A DNA stretch of 5,670 bases, taken from contig CAMURE010000037.1 in the NCBI GenBank assembly GCA_947097375.1, positions 1-5,670 on the forward strand, in the 5' to 3' direction. Below, piece after piece: positions 1 to 5,354 of the stretch (positions within the stretch are counted from its first letter, which is position 1; every line of letters starts with the position of its first letter). The DNA is from an uncultured Candidatus Saccharibacteria bacterium (lineage in GTDB: Bacteria; Patescibacteria; Saccharimonadia; Saccharimonadales; Nanosynbacteraceae). A model generated the notes under the pieces. The model made no database searches and had not been told where the DNA came from. It saw only the letters and a program-made list of their open reading frames with translations. Made by a program: the position numbers and the translations under genes.

Positions 1-941
1 AAGTCCGCGGTATGTATAACGGCGACCGGGCGCGCAAGGAAGTGTTGGTGGAGCATGGGTTTCGTCTGCCGAGTGCGCTGGATAACCGTCCGCTCAGGTT
101 TGATGAGTTTGATCAGCATATTCATCAGGCGATTTATGTATCGGCGACGCCGGGCGACTATGAAATTGCCCATTCGCCGAAGCCAGCTGAGCAGTTGATT
201 CGGCCGACGGGGCTGCTTGATCCGCCAATTGAGGTGCGGCCGACCGAAGGGCAGGTCGATGATTTGATGGAGGAGATTCGCCAGACTATCGCCAACGGCC
301 ACCGCGTACTAGTAACCACCTTGACTAAGCGTATGGCTGAGGACTTAAGTGCCTACTTGACCGACAATGGCGTGAAAACGGCGTATCTGCACAGCGAAAT
401 TGACACATTGGAGCGCGGTGATATTCTCAAAGATTTGCGGCTGGGGACGTACGATGTATTAGTCGGTATCAATTTGCTACGCGAGGGGCTGGACCTGCCA
501 GAGGTCAGTCTAGTGGCGATTATGGATGCTGATAAGGAAGGTTTCTTGCGTAGTGAACAGGCGCTGATTCAGACGATTGGCCGGGCAGCGCGGCATGTGG
601 ACGGGCGGGTGCTGATGTATGGTGATGCCGTGACTGATAGTATGCGGCGAGCGATTGACGAGACAAATCGTCGTCGCGCTATCCAGCAGCAATACAACGA
701 GGAGCACAGCATCACGCCGCAAACCATCCAGAAGAAGATTGACGATGGCCTGCGTTCCATCATCCCGCAAAAAGAATCGGACAAAAAACCGAAGCTTGAT
801 TTGAAGAAAATTCCAAAGGACGAGTATCCAACGCTGATCAAGGAGTTGACTGGTCAAATGGAGCTGCATAGCGCCAATTTAGAATTTGAAAAAGCCGCGG
901 AGCTGCGCGATTTGATTGCAGAAATTCGCCAGACCATGTAG
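1..941 (+). CDS. uvrB: UvrABC excinuclease subunit B, C-terminal half (5'-truncated by window edge)
   Basis: UvrB is the DNA-damage-verifying helicase-like subunit of nucleotide excision repair: UvrA loads it at lesions and it then recruits UvrC for dual incision. The reading frame is open from base 3 (codons V-R-G) into the Met codon at 12, and this region is internal in known UvrB, so the ATG at 12 is not the start. Counting that Met as residue 1, the visible blocks are GDRARKE (4-10), [14 protein letters not shown] (17-30), SATPG (44-48), [10 protein letters not shown] (103-112), [14 protein letters not shown] (153-166) and the motif VI-type QTIGRAAR (187-194). A C-terminal UVR domain (about 273-307), the part that contacts UvrC, follows a charged linker. 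About 310 of a usual 650-680 residues are present; the Walker A and beta-hairpin regions lie upstream. It ends in TAG 31 bases before the next gene. Identity is near certain; nothing looks damaged. Confidence 0.97.
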   Translation, partial: VRGMYNGDRARKEVLVEHGFRLPSALDNRPLRFDEFDQHIHQAIYVSATPGDYEIAHSPKPAEQLIRPTGLLDPPIEVRPTEGQVDDLMEEIRQTIANGHRVLVTTLTKRMAEDLSAYLTDNGVKTAYLHSEIDTLERGDILKDLRLGTYDVLVGINLLREGLDLPEVSLVAIMDADKEGFLRSEQALIQTIGRAARHVDGRVLMYGDAVTDSMRRAIDETNRRRAIQQQYNEEHSITPQTIQKKIDDGLRSIIPQKESDKKPKLDLKKIPKDEYPTLIKELTGQMELHSANLEFEKAAELRDLIAEIRQTM

Positions 942-944
942 AAT
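916..944 (+). promoter_or_regulatory. candidate sigma70-type promoter overlapping the uvrB stop
   Basis: A -10-like TAGAAT lies at 939-944 (5 of 6 to consensus) and a weak -35-like TTGCAG at 916-921 (3 of 6), separated by 17 bases. Transcription would start near 951, giving a leader of about 22 bases containing the Shine-Dalgarno site at 960-965. It would drive the membrane protein and pilin-propeller pair separately from uvrB. The -35 match is poor, and read-through from uvrB is equally possible because no terminator hairpin is visible in the gap. Confidence 0.35.
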
Positions 945-959
945 GAGGTTAGCATAAGC

Positions 960-965
960 GGAGGT
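960..965 (+). promoter_or_regulatory. Shine-Dalgarno site for the membrane protein gene
   Basis: GGAGGT sits 7 bases before the ATG at 973. It is a near-perfect match to the anti-SD end of 16S rRNA at ideal spacing, and it fixes this start. Confidence 0.85.
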
Positions 966-972
966 AATAATT

Positions 973-1806
973 ATGGCACAAAAGAAAACAATACCAACAT
1001 CAGAGGCGACGCAGCCGGTGCAGGATGTAGATAATTCATCAGTCCAACAGCCGGTAGCATACTATCCTCAAGCCACAGCTGATCCAAATCGCGGCAAGGC
1101 AAAGTGGCTAACGTTTGAGTATTTGCTCGCAATGGTGTCGACGGTTATATCAGCATTGTTATTCGCGCAGGTATCAGTGGAGCTATTTAGTGCTTGGGTA
1201 AAAGTTAATGGTGCGACGACGGCGACAGCAACTTCAACTGCTGGTTGGCTAGCTGACATGCTATCAATAAAGATGGTAACACCAGGAACAGGTATCGTAA
1301 TGGCGGGTGTATTAGCAACGCTATTTGCAGTCGTCGCGTTCATCACATTTGGTCGCGTTTCACGAGCTATTCCAGATCGTGATAGCTACACCAGTAGTAC
1401 TGCATACAGGGTGGTAACATACGGTGCATTTGGTGCATTGGCAATTCCAGCGATTGTGCTAGTAGCGAAACTAGTGACAATTCTCGTCAGTTCGCTACTG
1501 TTCATCGGCGCCGGTGATGCTGCTACGGTGTATGGCGCGCTGTATCTCGGCGAGTTTGTACCGTATCTCTTGTCCCTGGGTGTAATTGGTACGACACTGT
1601 GGATGCTTGAGGGGATTATCTCTGGCCGCAATATGTCTAAGATGATGTCGTTGGTCCTGCTAGGCGCAGCGGGAGCGGCACTGGTTGCCGGTGCAATCAC
1701 TGTGGCCGTTCAGGTACATGATACTGGCTCGACGTACACCAAGACCAATACACAACGCAACGTTCGTTCAACGCTATGCGACAAGTACGGAGTTGGATGT
1801 GACTAA
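973..1806 (+). CDS. unrecognised polytopic membrane protein, five predicted TM segments, C-x6-C tail
   Basis: I do not recognise a family, and no enzymatic motif is evident. The 277-residue protein has a Pro/Gln/Thr-rich, probably disordered N-terminus (1-40), then a basic stretch (NRGKAK, 39-44). Hydrophobic segments follow at about 50-76, 106-126, 147-178, 193-216 and 224-247. Positive charges cluster before TM1, between TM2 and TM3 (GRVSRAIPDR) and between TM4 and TM5 (SGRNMSK). By the positive-inside rule this places the N-terminus inside and the 30-residue C-terminal tail outside. The tail ends with Cys269 and Cys276, a C-x6-C pair that could form a disulfide. The ATG at 973 is chosen for its strong SD. 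The stop overlaps the start of the pilin-propeller gene by 8 bases, so the two are probably translationally coupled and may act together at the membrane; a role as anchor or assembly partner is only inference. The gene is intact. Confidence 0.85.
   Translation: MAQKKTIPTSEATQPVQDVDNSSVQQPVAYYPQATADPNRGKAKWLTFEYLLAMVSTVISALLFAQVSVELFSAWVKVNGATTATATSTAGWLADMLSIKMVTPGTGIVMAGVLATLFAVVAFITFGRVSRAIPDRDSYTSSTAYRVVTYGAFGALAIPAIVLVAKLVTILVSSLLFIGAGDAATVYGALYLGEFVPYLLSLGVIGTTLWMLEGIISGRNMSKMMSLVLLGAAGAALVAGAITVAVQVHDTGSTYTKTNTQRNVRSTLCDKYGVGCD
1789..1792 (+). promoter_or_regulatory. Shine-Dalgarno site that selects the GTG start at 1799
   Basis: GGAG lies 6 bases before the GTG at 1799, inside the end of the upstream membrane protein gene. 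The alternative in-frame TTG at 1793 directly abuts this site and is too close to use. The far-upstream ATG at 1685 would add 38 residues that only read a neighbouring frame of the membrane protein gene. Confidence 0.65.
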
Positions 1807-3652
1807 CAGGGCATCTGGGTGGGATAAGGACGGTGGGTTTGTATTGCCTACCGTCCTTGTAGCCAGTATTATGCTGCTGCTACTTTTGTTGGCCGGTCTT
1901 CAGCTGGCGTCAGCCGCAGCTAATGCTTTGGTAGAGCAGTACTATAACCAGTTAGCACGTGAAGCGGCTGAGGCTGGTGTGGTACGAATGAATGAGTGTA
2001 TCAGCCGTGGCTATGATAATGCCATTGCTTCGGGTGTGCGGCCGGGAACTGACTGCCGTGGTAACGGCACAGCTATTGATGTATTTCGCAATGACAAGCT
2101 GCGCTCATACTTCGTCGGTGAGTATACCTCGACAACTAATCCGCGGCGAGCCGATGTCAAAGGCTATCTTGAACTGATTCGGAAATCCGATGGTCGCGCA
2201 TATAAGACGTATATTTATAATTCGCGCCAGCAAGCCATTCCAGAAGTTGACTTTACTGGGACGCGCGCCAGTAAGCGCTGGTGGTGTATCGGTGGTACGG
2301 TGTGTCTTGATTTTGGCACTGGTGGCTCTGACAAGCCAACGCCACATCCATTTCCACCACATTCAAGTGGTCTATCCAGCGAGGGGCTAACAACCATTAC
2401 CGACCGTAATGGTAATTTGAAATTCTATTCTGACGGGATCCGTATCTGGAATTCAGCGCGAAATCTGATGCAGATTGACGGTTCAGTAACTGACGGCAAT
2501 CCAACATGTGATGATGGCCAATCCGCATATTATAGTGAATCACCACAGGGGCTTTGTGGATCGCGTACTGGTACGCAGGCAGTGGTCGCTTTTCCAATTA
2601 ATAAGGAGGAGTCTAAATATGTCGTAGTGTCCAATACGGCAAATGGACGCGAGCAGTTGAAATTTGGTACGCTGTATTATCACATCGTTGATTTTACGGG
2701 CAGCCCACTGGGGCGGGTGACAAAGAAGAATATGTCAATTGGTATGGCTGGTAGTTTTTCGCGTAAATATACTGGTGAAGCGATGAATGCTGTTCCGAAT
2801 AATGCTGGGAACGGTGCTGTCGTATATACGTATCGGTCGGGCTTGCCAAATCAAATATATGCGTTCAATATTTTTTCAACTGATAACGGAGCAACTATTC
2901 AAACACCAAATGCAGCAGTATACACTATACCTTCCGGCTCCGGCCAGCCATGTATCACACAGCCAAATCCATCAAATCCATCACTGACCGGCTTCGGCGC
3001 AATTAACTTTAACAATGAGGCGACAAAGATGCTGGTATTCATGGGTGGAAGCAACTGCGCAAACAGTGCAGGGAATGCGGGTGTAGCACATATCTTTGAT
3101 ATCTCTGGTGCCGATACTAATATGACGCCGATTGCTAACTGGACGGGCGGCGTGTACACCGGCGGCGCACCCGATAAGGGCTATGGTTATGCTGCAGATT
3201 TTTCGCCAAACGGTGACCATGTCTATCTGTCAAAGATATATACCGGGGAACTCTGGCGATATGATATTCGGAGCCATAACGGAGCAACTATTAAGGGAAC
3301 GGAGCGATTTATTGGCTTTACTGGATGCGAGTATTTCCGGGATTGTACGCTGAGTGACTCCTTGCCAATATCACCGACACCGCGTTATCGTGATTCAATT
3401 GATATGAGTAGAGGGGCGGATGGCGGCGGCCAGGTTCTACGCGGTCCAGATGGTCGAATGTATGTTGCTGATCGTGGTGCTAGTAAAATTAGTTATGTTG
3501 AGCGACCAGACGCACCAAACGAGGCAACGGACGCGGCGACAGCAGCAGCCATTGGCTGGAATCGTGGTGGATTGTCGCTCGGGTCTGGCATTAGTATGTA
3601 CGGCTTGCCACAGATGGTGACACTTCATTCGCCACGACTGATCAGTTATTAG
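1799..3652 (+). CDS. type IV prepilin-like protein fused to a large beta-propeller-like domain; candidate pilus-tip adhesin
   Basis: The protein has 617 residues from GTG 1799. A 13-residue leader ends K-D-G-G and is followed by F14-V-L-P-T, then a very hydrophobic segment to about residue 41 and an amphipathic helix (LAREAAEAG, 52-60). This is the layout of a type III (prepilin peptidase) signal, with predicted cleavage between G13 and F14. Mature position +5 is Thr18, not the usual Glu. From about 155 the sequence changes to a repeat-rich beta domain: WWC (161-163) with LDFG (170-173), EGLTTITDRNGNLKFYSDG (195-213) leading to IWN (216-218), FSPNGDHVYLS (468-478), RGPDGRMYVA (548-557), and YGLPQ (601-605) near the end. 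These match, in order and spacing as I remember them, the propeller module of Bacteroidota gliding-motility-associated/T9SS surface proteins. Ten cysteines fall in five adjacent pairs. The likely site is the cell surface, in a pilus or pseudopilus. The fusion is unusual; the ligand is unknown. Confidence is high that the gene is real, good for the pilin start, moderate for the propeller. Confidence 0.8.
   Translation: MTNRASGWDKDGGFVLPTVLVASIMLLLLLLAGLQLASAAANALVEQYYNQLAREAAEAGVVRMNECISRGYDNAIASGVRPGTDCRGNGTAIDVFRNDKLRSYFVGEYTSTTNPRRADVKGYLELIRKSDGRAYKTYIYNSRQQAIPEVDFTGTRASKRWWCIGGTVCLDFGTGGSDKPTPHPFPPHSSGLSSEGLTTITDRNGNLKFYSDGIRIWNSARNLMQIDGSVTDGNPTCDDGQSAYYSESPQGLCGSRTGTQAVVAFPINKEESKYVVVSNTANGREQLKFGTLYYHIVDFTGSPLGRVTKKNMSIGMAGSFSRKYTGEAMNAVPNNAGNGAVVYTYRSGLPNQIYAFNIFSTDNGATIQTPNAAVYTIPSGSGQPCITQPNPSNPSLTGFGAINFNNEATKMLVFMGGSNCANSAGNAGVAHIFDISGADTNMTPIANWTGGVYTGGAPDKGYGYAADFSPNGDHVYLSKIYTGELWRYDIRSHNGATIKGTERFIGFTGCEYFRDCTLSDSLPISPTPRYRDSIDMSRGADGGGQVLRGPDGRMYVADRGASKISYVERPDAPNEATDAATAAAIGWNRGGLSLGSGISMYGLPQMVTLHSPRLISY
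1826..1858 (+). other. 12-bp RNA hairpin across the prepilin cleavage-site codons
   Basis: The left arm AAGGACGGTGGG (1826-1837) pairs with CCTACCGTCCTT (1847-1858) over 12 pairs: 11 Watson-Crick and one G-U (1835 with 1849). The loop has 9 bases. It begins 27 bases after the first base of the GTG start and covers the K-D-G-G-F-V-L-P-T-V-L codons. No T-run follows, so it is not a standard terminator. It could slow early translation or affect mRNA stability, or it may be a chance result of coding constraint. Confidence 0.5.
2883..2899 (+). repeat. 17-base direct repeat, copy 1 (encodes N-G-A-T-I)
   Basis: ATAACGGAGCAACTATT is identical to 3276-3292 and lies in the same reading frame 393 bases (131 codons) away, encoding NGATI at residues 363-367. 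It follows a predicted strand (IYAFNIF), as expected at an equivalent position of a propeller blade. Confidence 0.7.
3276..3292 (+). repeat. 17-base direct repeat, copy 2 (encodes N-G-A-T-I)
   Basis: This is the second identical copy of the 2883-2899 sequence. It encodes NGATI at residues 494-498, after the predicted strand LWRYDI. The flanking bases differ on both sides, so only this short core is shared. Confidence 0.7.
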
Positions 3653-3668
3653 GTTTTCCCAGAGACAG

Positions 3669-3677
3669 TGCTATAAT
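3669..3677 (+). promoter_or_regulatory. extended -10 promoter for gatCA, placed for a leaderless mRNA
   Basis: TGCTATAAT is a perfect extended -10 element (TG-n-TATAAT, hexamer at 3672-3677). The gatC ATG at 3685 begins 8 bases after the hexamer ends, where transcription would be expected to start, so the mRNA would carry essentially no leader. No Shine-Dalgarno-like sequence is present in the 32-base gap. At the -35 position with a 17-base spacer there is only a poor TTAGGT (3649-3654), which is acceptable for extended -10 promoters. Confidence 0.65.
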
Positions 3678-3684
3678 AGACTGC

Positions 3685-3972
3685 ATGACAACTATTTCTA
3701 CCAGTGATATTCAGCACTTGGCGAGTTTGAGTAGTCTGGCATTAGCCGATGATGAAGTTGATGGACTGCGCCAGGATTTGGAAAATATAATTGGCTACAT
3801 TGAGCAGCTTGGTGAGCTTGATACGTCTGGCGTGGAGCCAACTTATCAAGTGACGGGACTGGAGAATGTCTGGCGTGAAGACGAGGTTCAGCCGGGGATT
3901 TCTGCAGAAAAGCTGCTTGAGTTAGCGCCCGAAAAACAGAATCATCAAGTGAAAGTGCCGCAGGTGTTGTGA
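3685..3972 (+). CDS. gatC: Asp-tRNA(Asn)/Glu-tRNA(Gln) amidotransferase subunit C
   Basis: GatC is the small subunit of the GatCAB amidotransferase, which converts mischarged Glu-tRNA(Gln) and/or Asp-tRNA(Asn) to Gln-tRNA/Asn-tRNA in the cytoplasm. GatC wraps around the GatA-GatB interface. At 95 residues it has the usual family length. Recognisable features in order are an N-terminal helical block with the pattern I-x-H-L-A-S-L-S-x-L-A-L (9-20), a second helix (LRQDLENIIGYIEQLGELD, 28-46), the central GVEPTYQV (49-56), the R-x-D/E-like WREDEV (63-68), and the C-terminal LELAPE...VKVPQVL (78-95). It starts at ATG 3685 with no visible SD; the extended -10 box just upstream suggests leaderless initiation. 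Its TGA overlaps the gatA ATG by one base (TGATG), so gatA is probably translationally coupled to it. Identity is secure. Confidence 0.95.
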   Translation: MTTISTSDIQHLASLSSLALADDEVDGLRQDLENIIGYIEQLGELDTSGVEPTYQVTGLENVWREDEVQPGISAEKLLELAPEKQNHQVKVPQVL

Positions 3973-5354
3973 TGAGTCAGATTAGTGATTTTACCGGGAA
4001 AAGCGCGGTCGAAAATGTCAAAGAAGCGTTGCGACGAGCGCGCGAGATTGAAGAATATCATGCGCTGCTGAGCTTGACGGAAGAGCGGGCGCTGGACCGA
4101 GCTAGAGAAATTGACGATCAAATCCGAAAAGGTGAGAATCCAGGTGTTCTGGCTGGCGTGCCGTTTGTGGTAAAAGACAATTTCTTGGCCTTTGGGGCGC
4201 CGACAACTGCTGCCTCGAAGATGCTCGAGAATTTTAACGCGCCACTCCAGGCCACGGCCGTTGAGAAGTTGGAGGTTGAAGGTGCAATTTGCATCGGTAA
4301 AGCCAACTTGGACGCCTTTGCTCATGGTGGTTCGACGGAAAATTCGGCCTTTGGTCCGACCAAAAACGCTGCGGATAAAACTCGCGTAGCTGGCGGTTCA
4401 TCGGGCGGCTCGGCGGTAGTGACGGCGCTTGACGTGGTGCCGTTTGCGTTGGGTACCGACACTGGTGGGTCGATTCGTCAGCCAGCTAGCTTCAATGGCG
4501 TGGTTGGTGTCAAGCCGACCTACGGCGCAGTCAGTCGCTACGGTGTGGTGGCCATGGCCTCAAGCACCGACACCATTGGCTGTTTTGCAACCAATGCTGA
4601 TGACGCTAATCTGGTGATGGAAATCATGGCGGGCCGTGACGATAAGGATATGACGACACTACCGGACTTTTGGCAGCATCAGTCGGGTTTTACCAAGAAG
4701 AAGATTGGTTTGGTTAAGCAGTGTATGACTGATGACGTGGACGCGGCGGTTCATCAGAAAACGCTTGACTATGCTGAGAAATTGAAGCAGCTCGGCTATG
4801 ACGTTGAAGAAGTGGATCTCAGCATGATGCAGCATTCGTTGGCGATGTATTACATCATTGTGCCGGCAGAGATATCGTCAAACTTGGCGCGCTATGATGG
4901 CGTGCGCTATGGTCACCGGGCGGCTGAGGTGAAAACGCTGGCGGAATTATATGGTCGCAGTCGCAACGAAGGTTTTACGACGGAGAACAAACGGCGAATT
5001 ATGATTGGTAGCTTTGTGTTGTCGAGCGGTTTCTTTGATGCTTACTACATGCAGGCGCAAAAAGCGCGCACGCTGCTTATCAATGAGTTCAAACAGTTGT
5101 TTGCTGAGTACGACACACTGTTGATGCCAGTTGCGCCAACACCGGCGTTCAAACTTGGCGAAAATACCAATGATCCAATTAAAATGTATCTAGCGGATAT
5201 CATGACCGTGCCGGCCAGCCTGGCGGGACTACCGGCGATTTCTGTGCCAGCTGGAAGTAACGATGAAGGTTTGCCAATTGGCGTGCAGTTGATTGGTGAT
5301 TATCAGTCAGACAGCAACTTGTTGAAGTTGGCCTCAGAAGTGGAGGCTGCCTGA
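3972..5354 (+). CDS. gatA: Asp-tRNA(Asn)/Glu-tRNA(Gln) amidotransferase subunit A (amidase signature glutaminase)
   Basis: GatA hydrolyses glutamine and feeds ammonia through the complex to GatB, which amidates Glu/Asp on the tRNA. The 460-residue protein carries the full amidase signature. The Ser-cisSer-Lys triad reads as Lys68 (in VVKDN), Ser143 (first Ser of GGSSGGS) and nucleophile Ser167 (in GTDTGGSIRQPA); the spacing of 75 and 24 residues equals that in characterised GatA. The conserved block YYIIVPAEISSNLARYDG (293-310) is present, as are probable glutamine-binding Arg341/342 and Asp409 (in YLADIM). The C-terminus stops at EVEAA, roughly ten residues shorter than many homologues. I start it at ATG 3972, with AGGTG at 3962-3966 as SD; the adjacent GTG at 3969 would add only one residue. 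It overlaps gatC by one base and the next gene by one base. gatB is expected nearby but is not in the window. Confidence 0.97.
   Translation: MSQISDFTGKSAVENVKEALRRAREIEEYHALLSLTEERALDRAREIDDQIRKGENPGVLAGVPFVVKDNFLAFGAPTTAASKMLENFNAPLQATAVEKLEVEGAICIGKANLDAFAHGGSTENSAFGPTKNAADKTRVAGGSSGGSAVVTALDVVPFALGTDTGGSIRQPASFNGVVGVKPTYGAVSRYGVVAMASSTDTIGCFATNADDANLVMEIMAGRDDKDMTTLPDFWQHQSGFTKKKIGLVKQCMTDDVDAAVHQKTLDYAEKLKQLGYDVEEVDLSMMQHSLAMYYIIVPAEISSNLARYDGVRYGHRAAEVKTLAELYGRSRNEGFTTENKRRIMIGSFVLSSGFFDAYYMQAQKARTLLINEFKQLFAEYDTLLMPVAPTPAFKLGENTNDPIKMYLADIMTVPASLAGLPAISVPAGSNDEGLPIGVQLIGDYQSDSNLLKLASEVEAA
5342..5346 (+). promoter_or_regulatory. Shine-Dalgarno site inside gatA for the downstream gene
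   Basis: GGAGG lies 7 bases before the ATG at 5354, inside the last codons of gatA. It supports the reality and the start of the truncated downstream gene. Confidence 0.75.

Noticed and set aside
12..14. ATG at 12 as the start of the uvrB reading frame
   Set aside because: The frame is open upstream and the sequence here is internal to UvrB; the gene is cut by the window edge.
510..869. 119-codon open frame on the minus strand within uvrB
   Set aside because: It is a shadow of conserved uvrB sequence; no SD or domain supports it.
1685..1798. Upstream in-frame ATG that would lengthen the pilin-propeller protein by 38 residues
   Set aside because: It would overlap the membrane protein gene by 122 bases, has no SD, and would put about 50 non-signal-like residues before the prepilin cleavage site. 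GTG 1799 has GGAG at 6 bases and gives a normal 13-residue leader.
2393..2413. 8-bp perfect hairpin (ACCATTAC / GTAATGGT, 5-base loop)
   Set aside because: It lies within conserved propeller codons, has no T-run, and is of a size expected about once by chance in a window this long.
2563..2576. Near-palindrome GCGTAC-TG-GTACGC as an operator site
   Set aside because: It is deep inside a coding region, with only a 2-base spacer and 6-base arms; no second copy was seen near a promoter.
3653..3684. Terminator between the pilin-propeller gene and gatC
   Set aside because: The 32-base gap has no inverted repeat followed by a T-run; it holds only the gatC promoter.
3945..4325. 126-codon open frame on the minus strand across gatC/gatA
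   Set aside because: It is antisense to the well-conserved gatA start, has no recognisable product, and is explained as a shadow of coding sequence.
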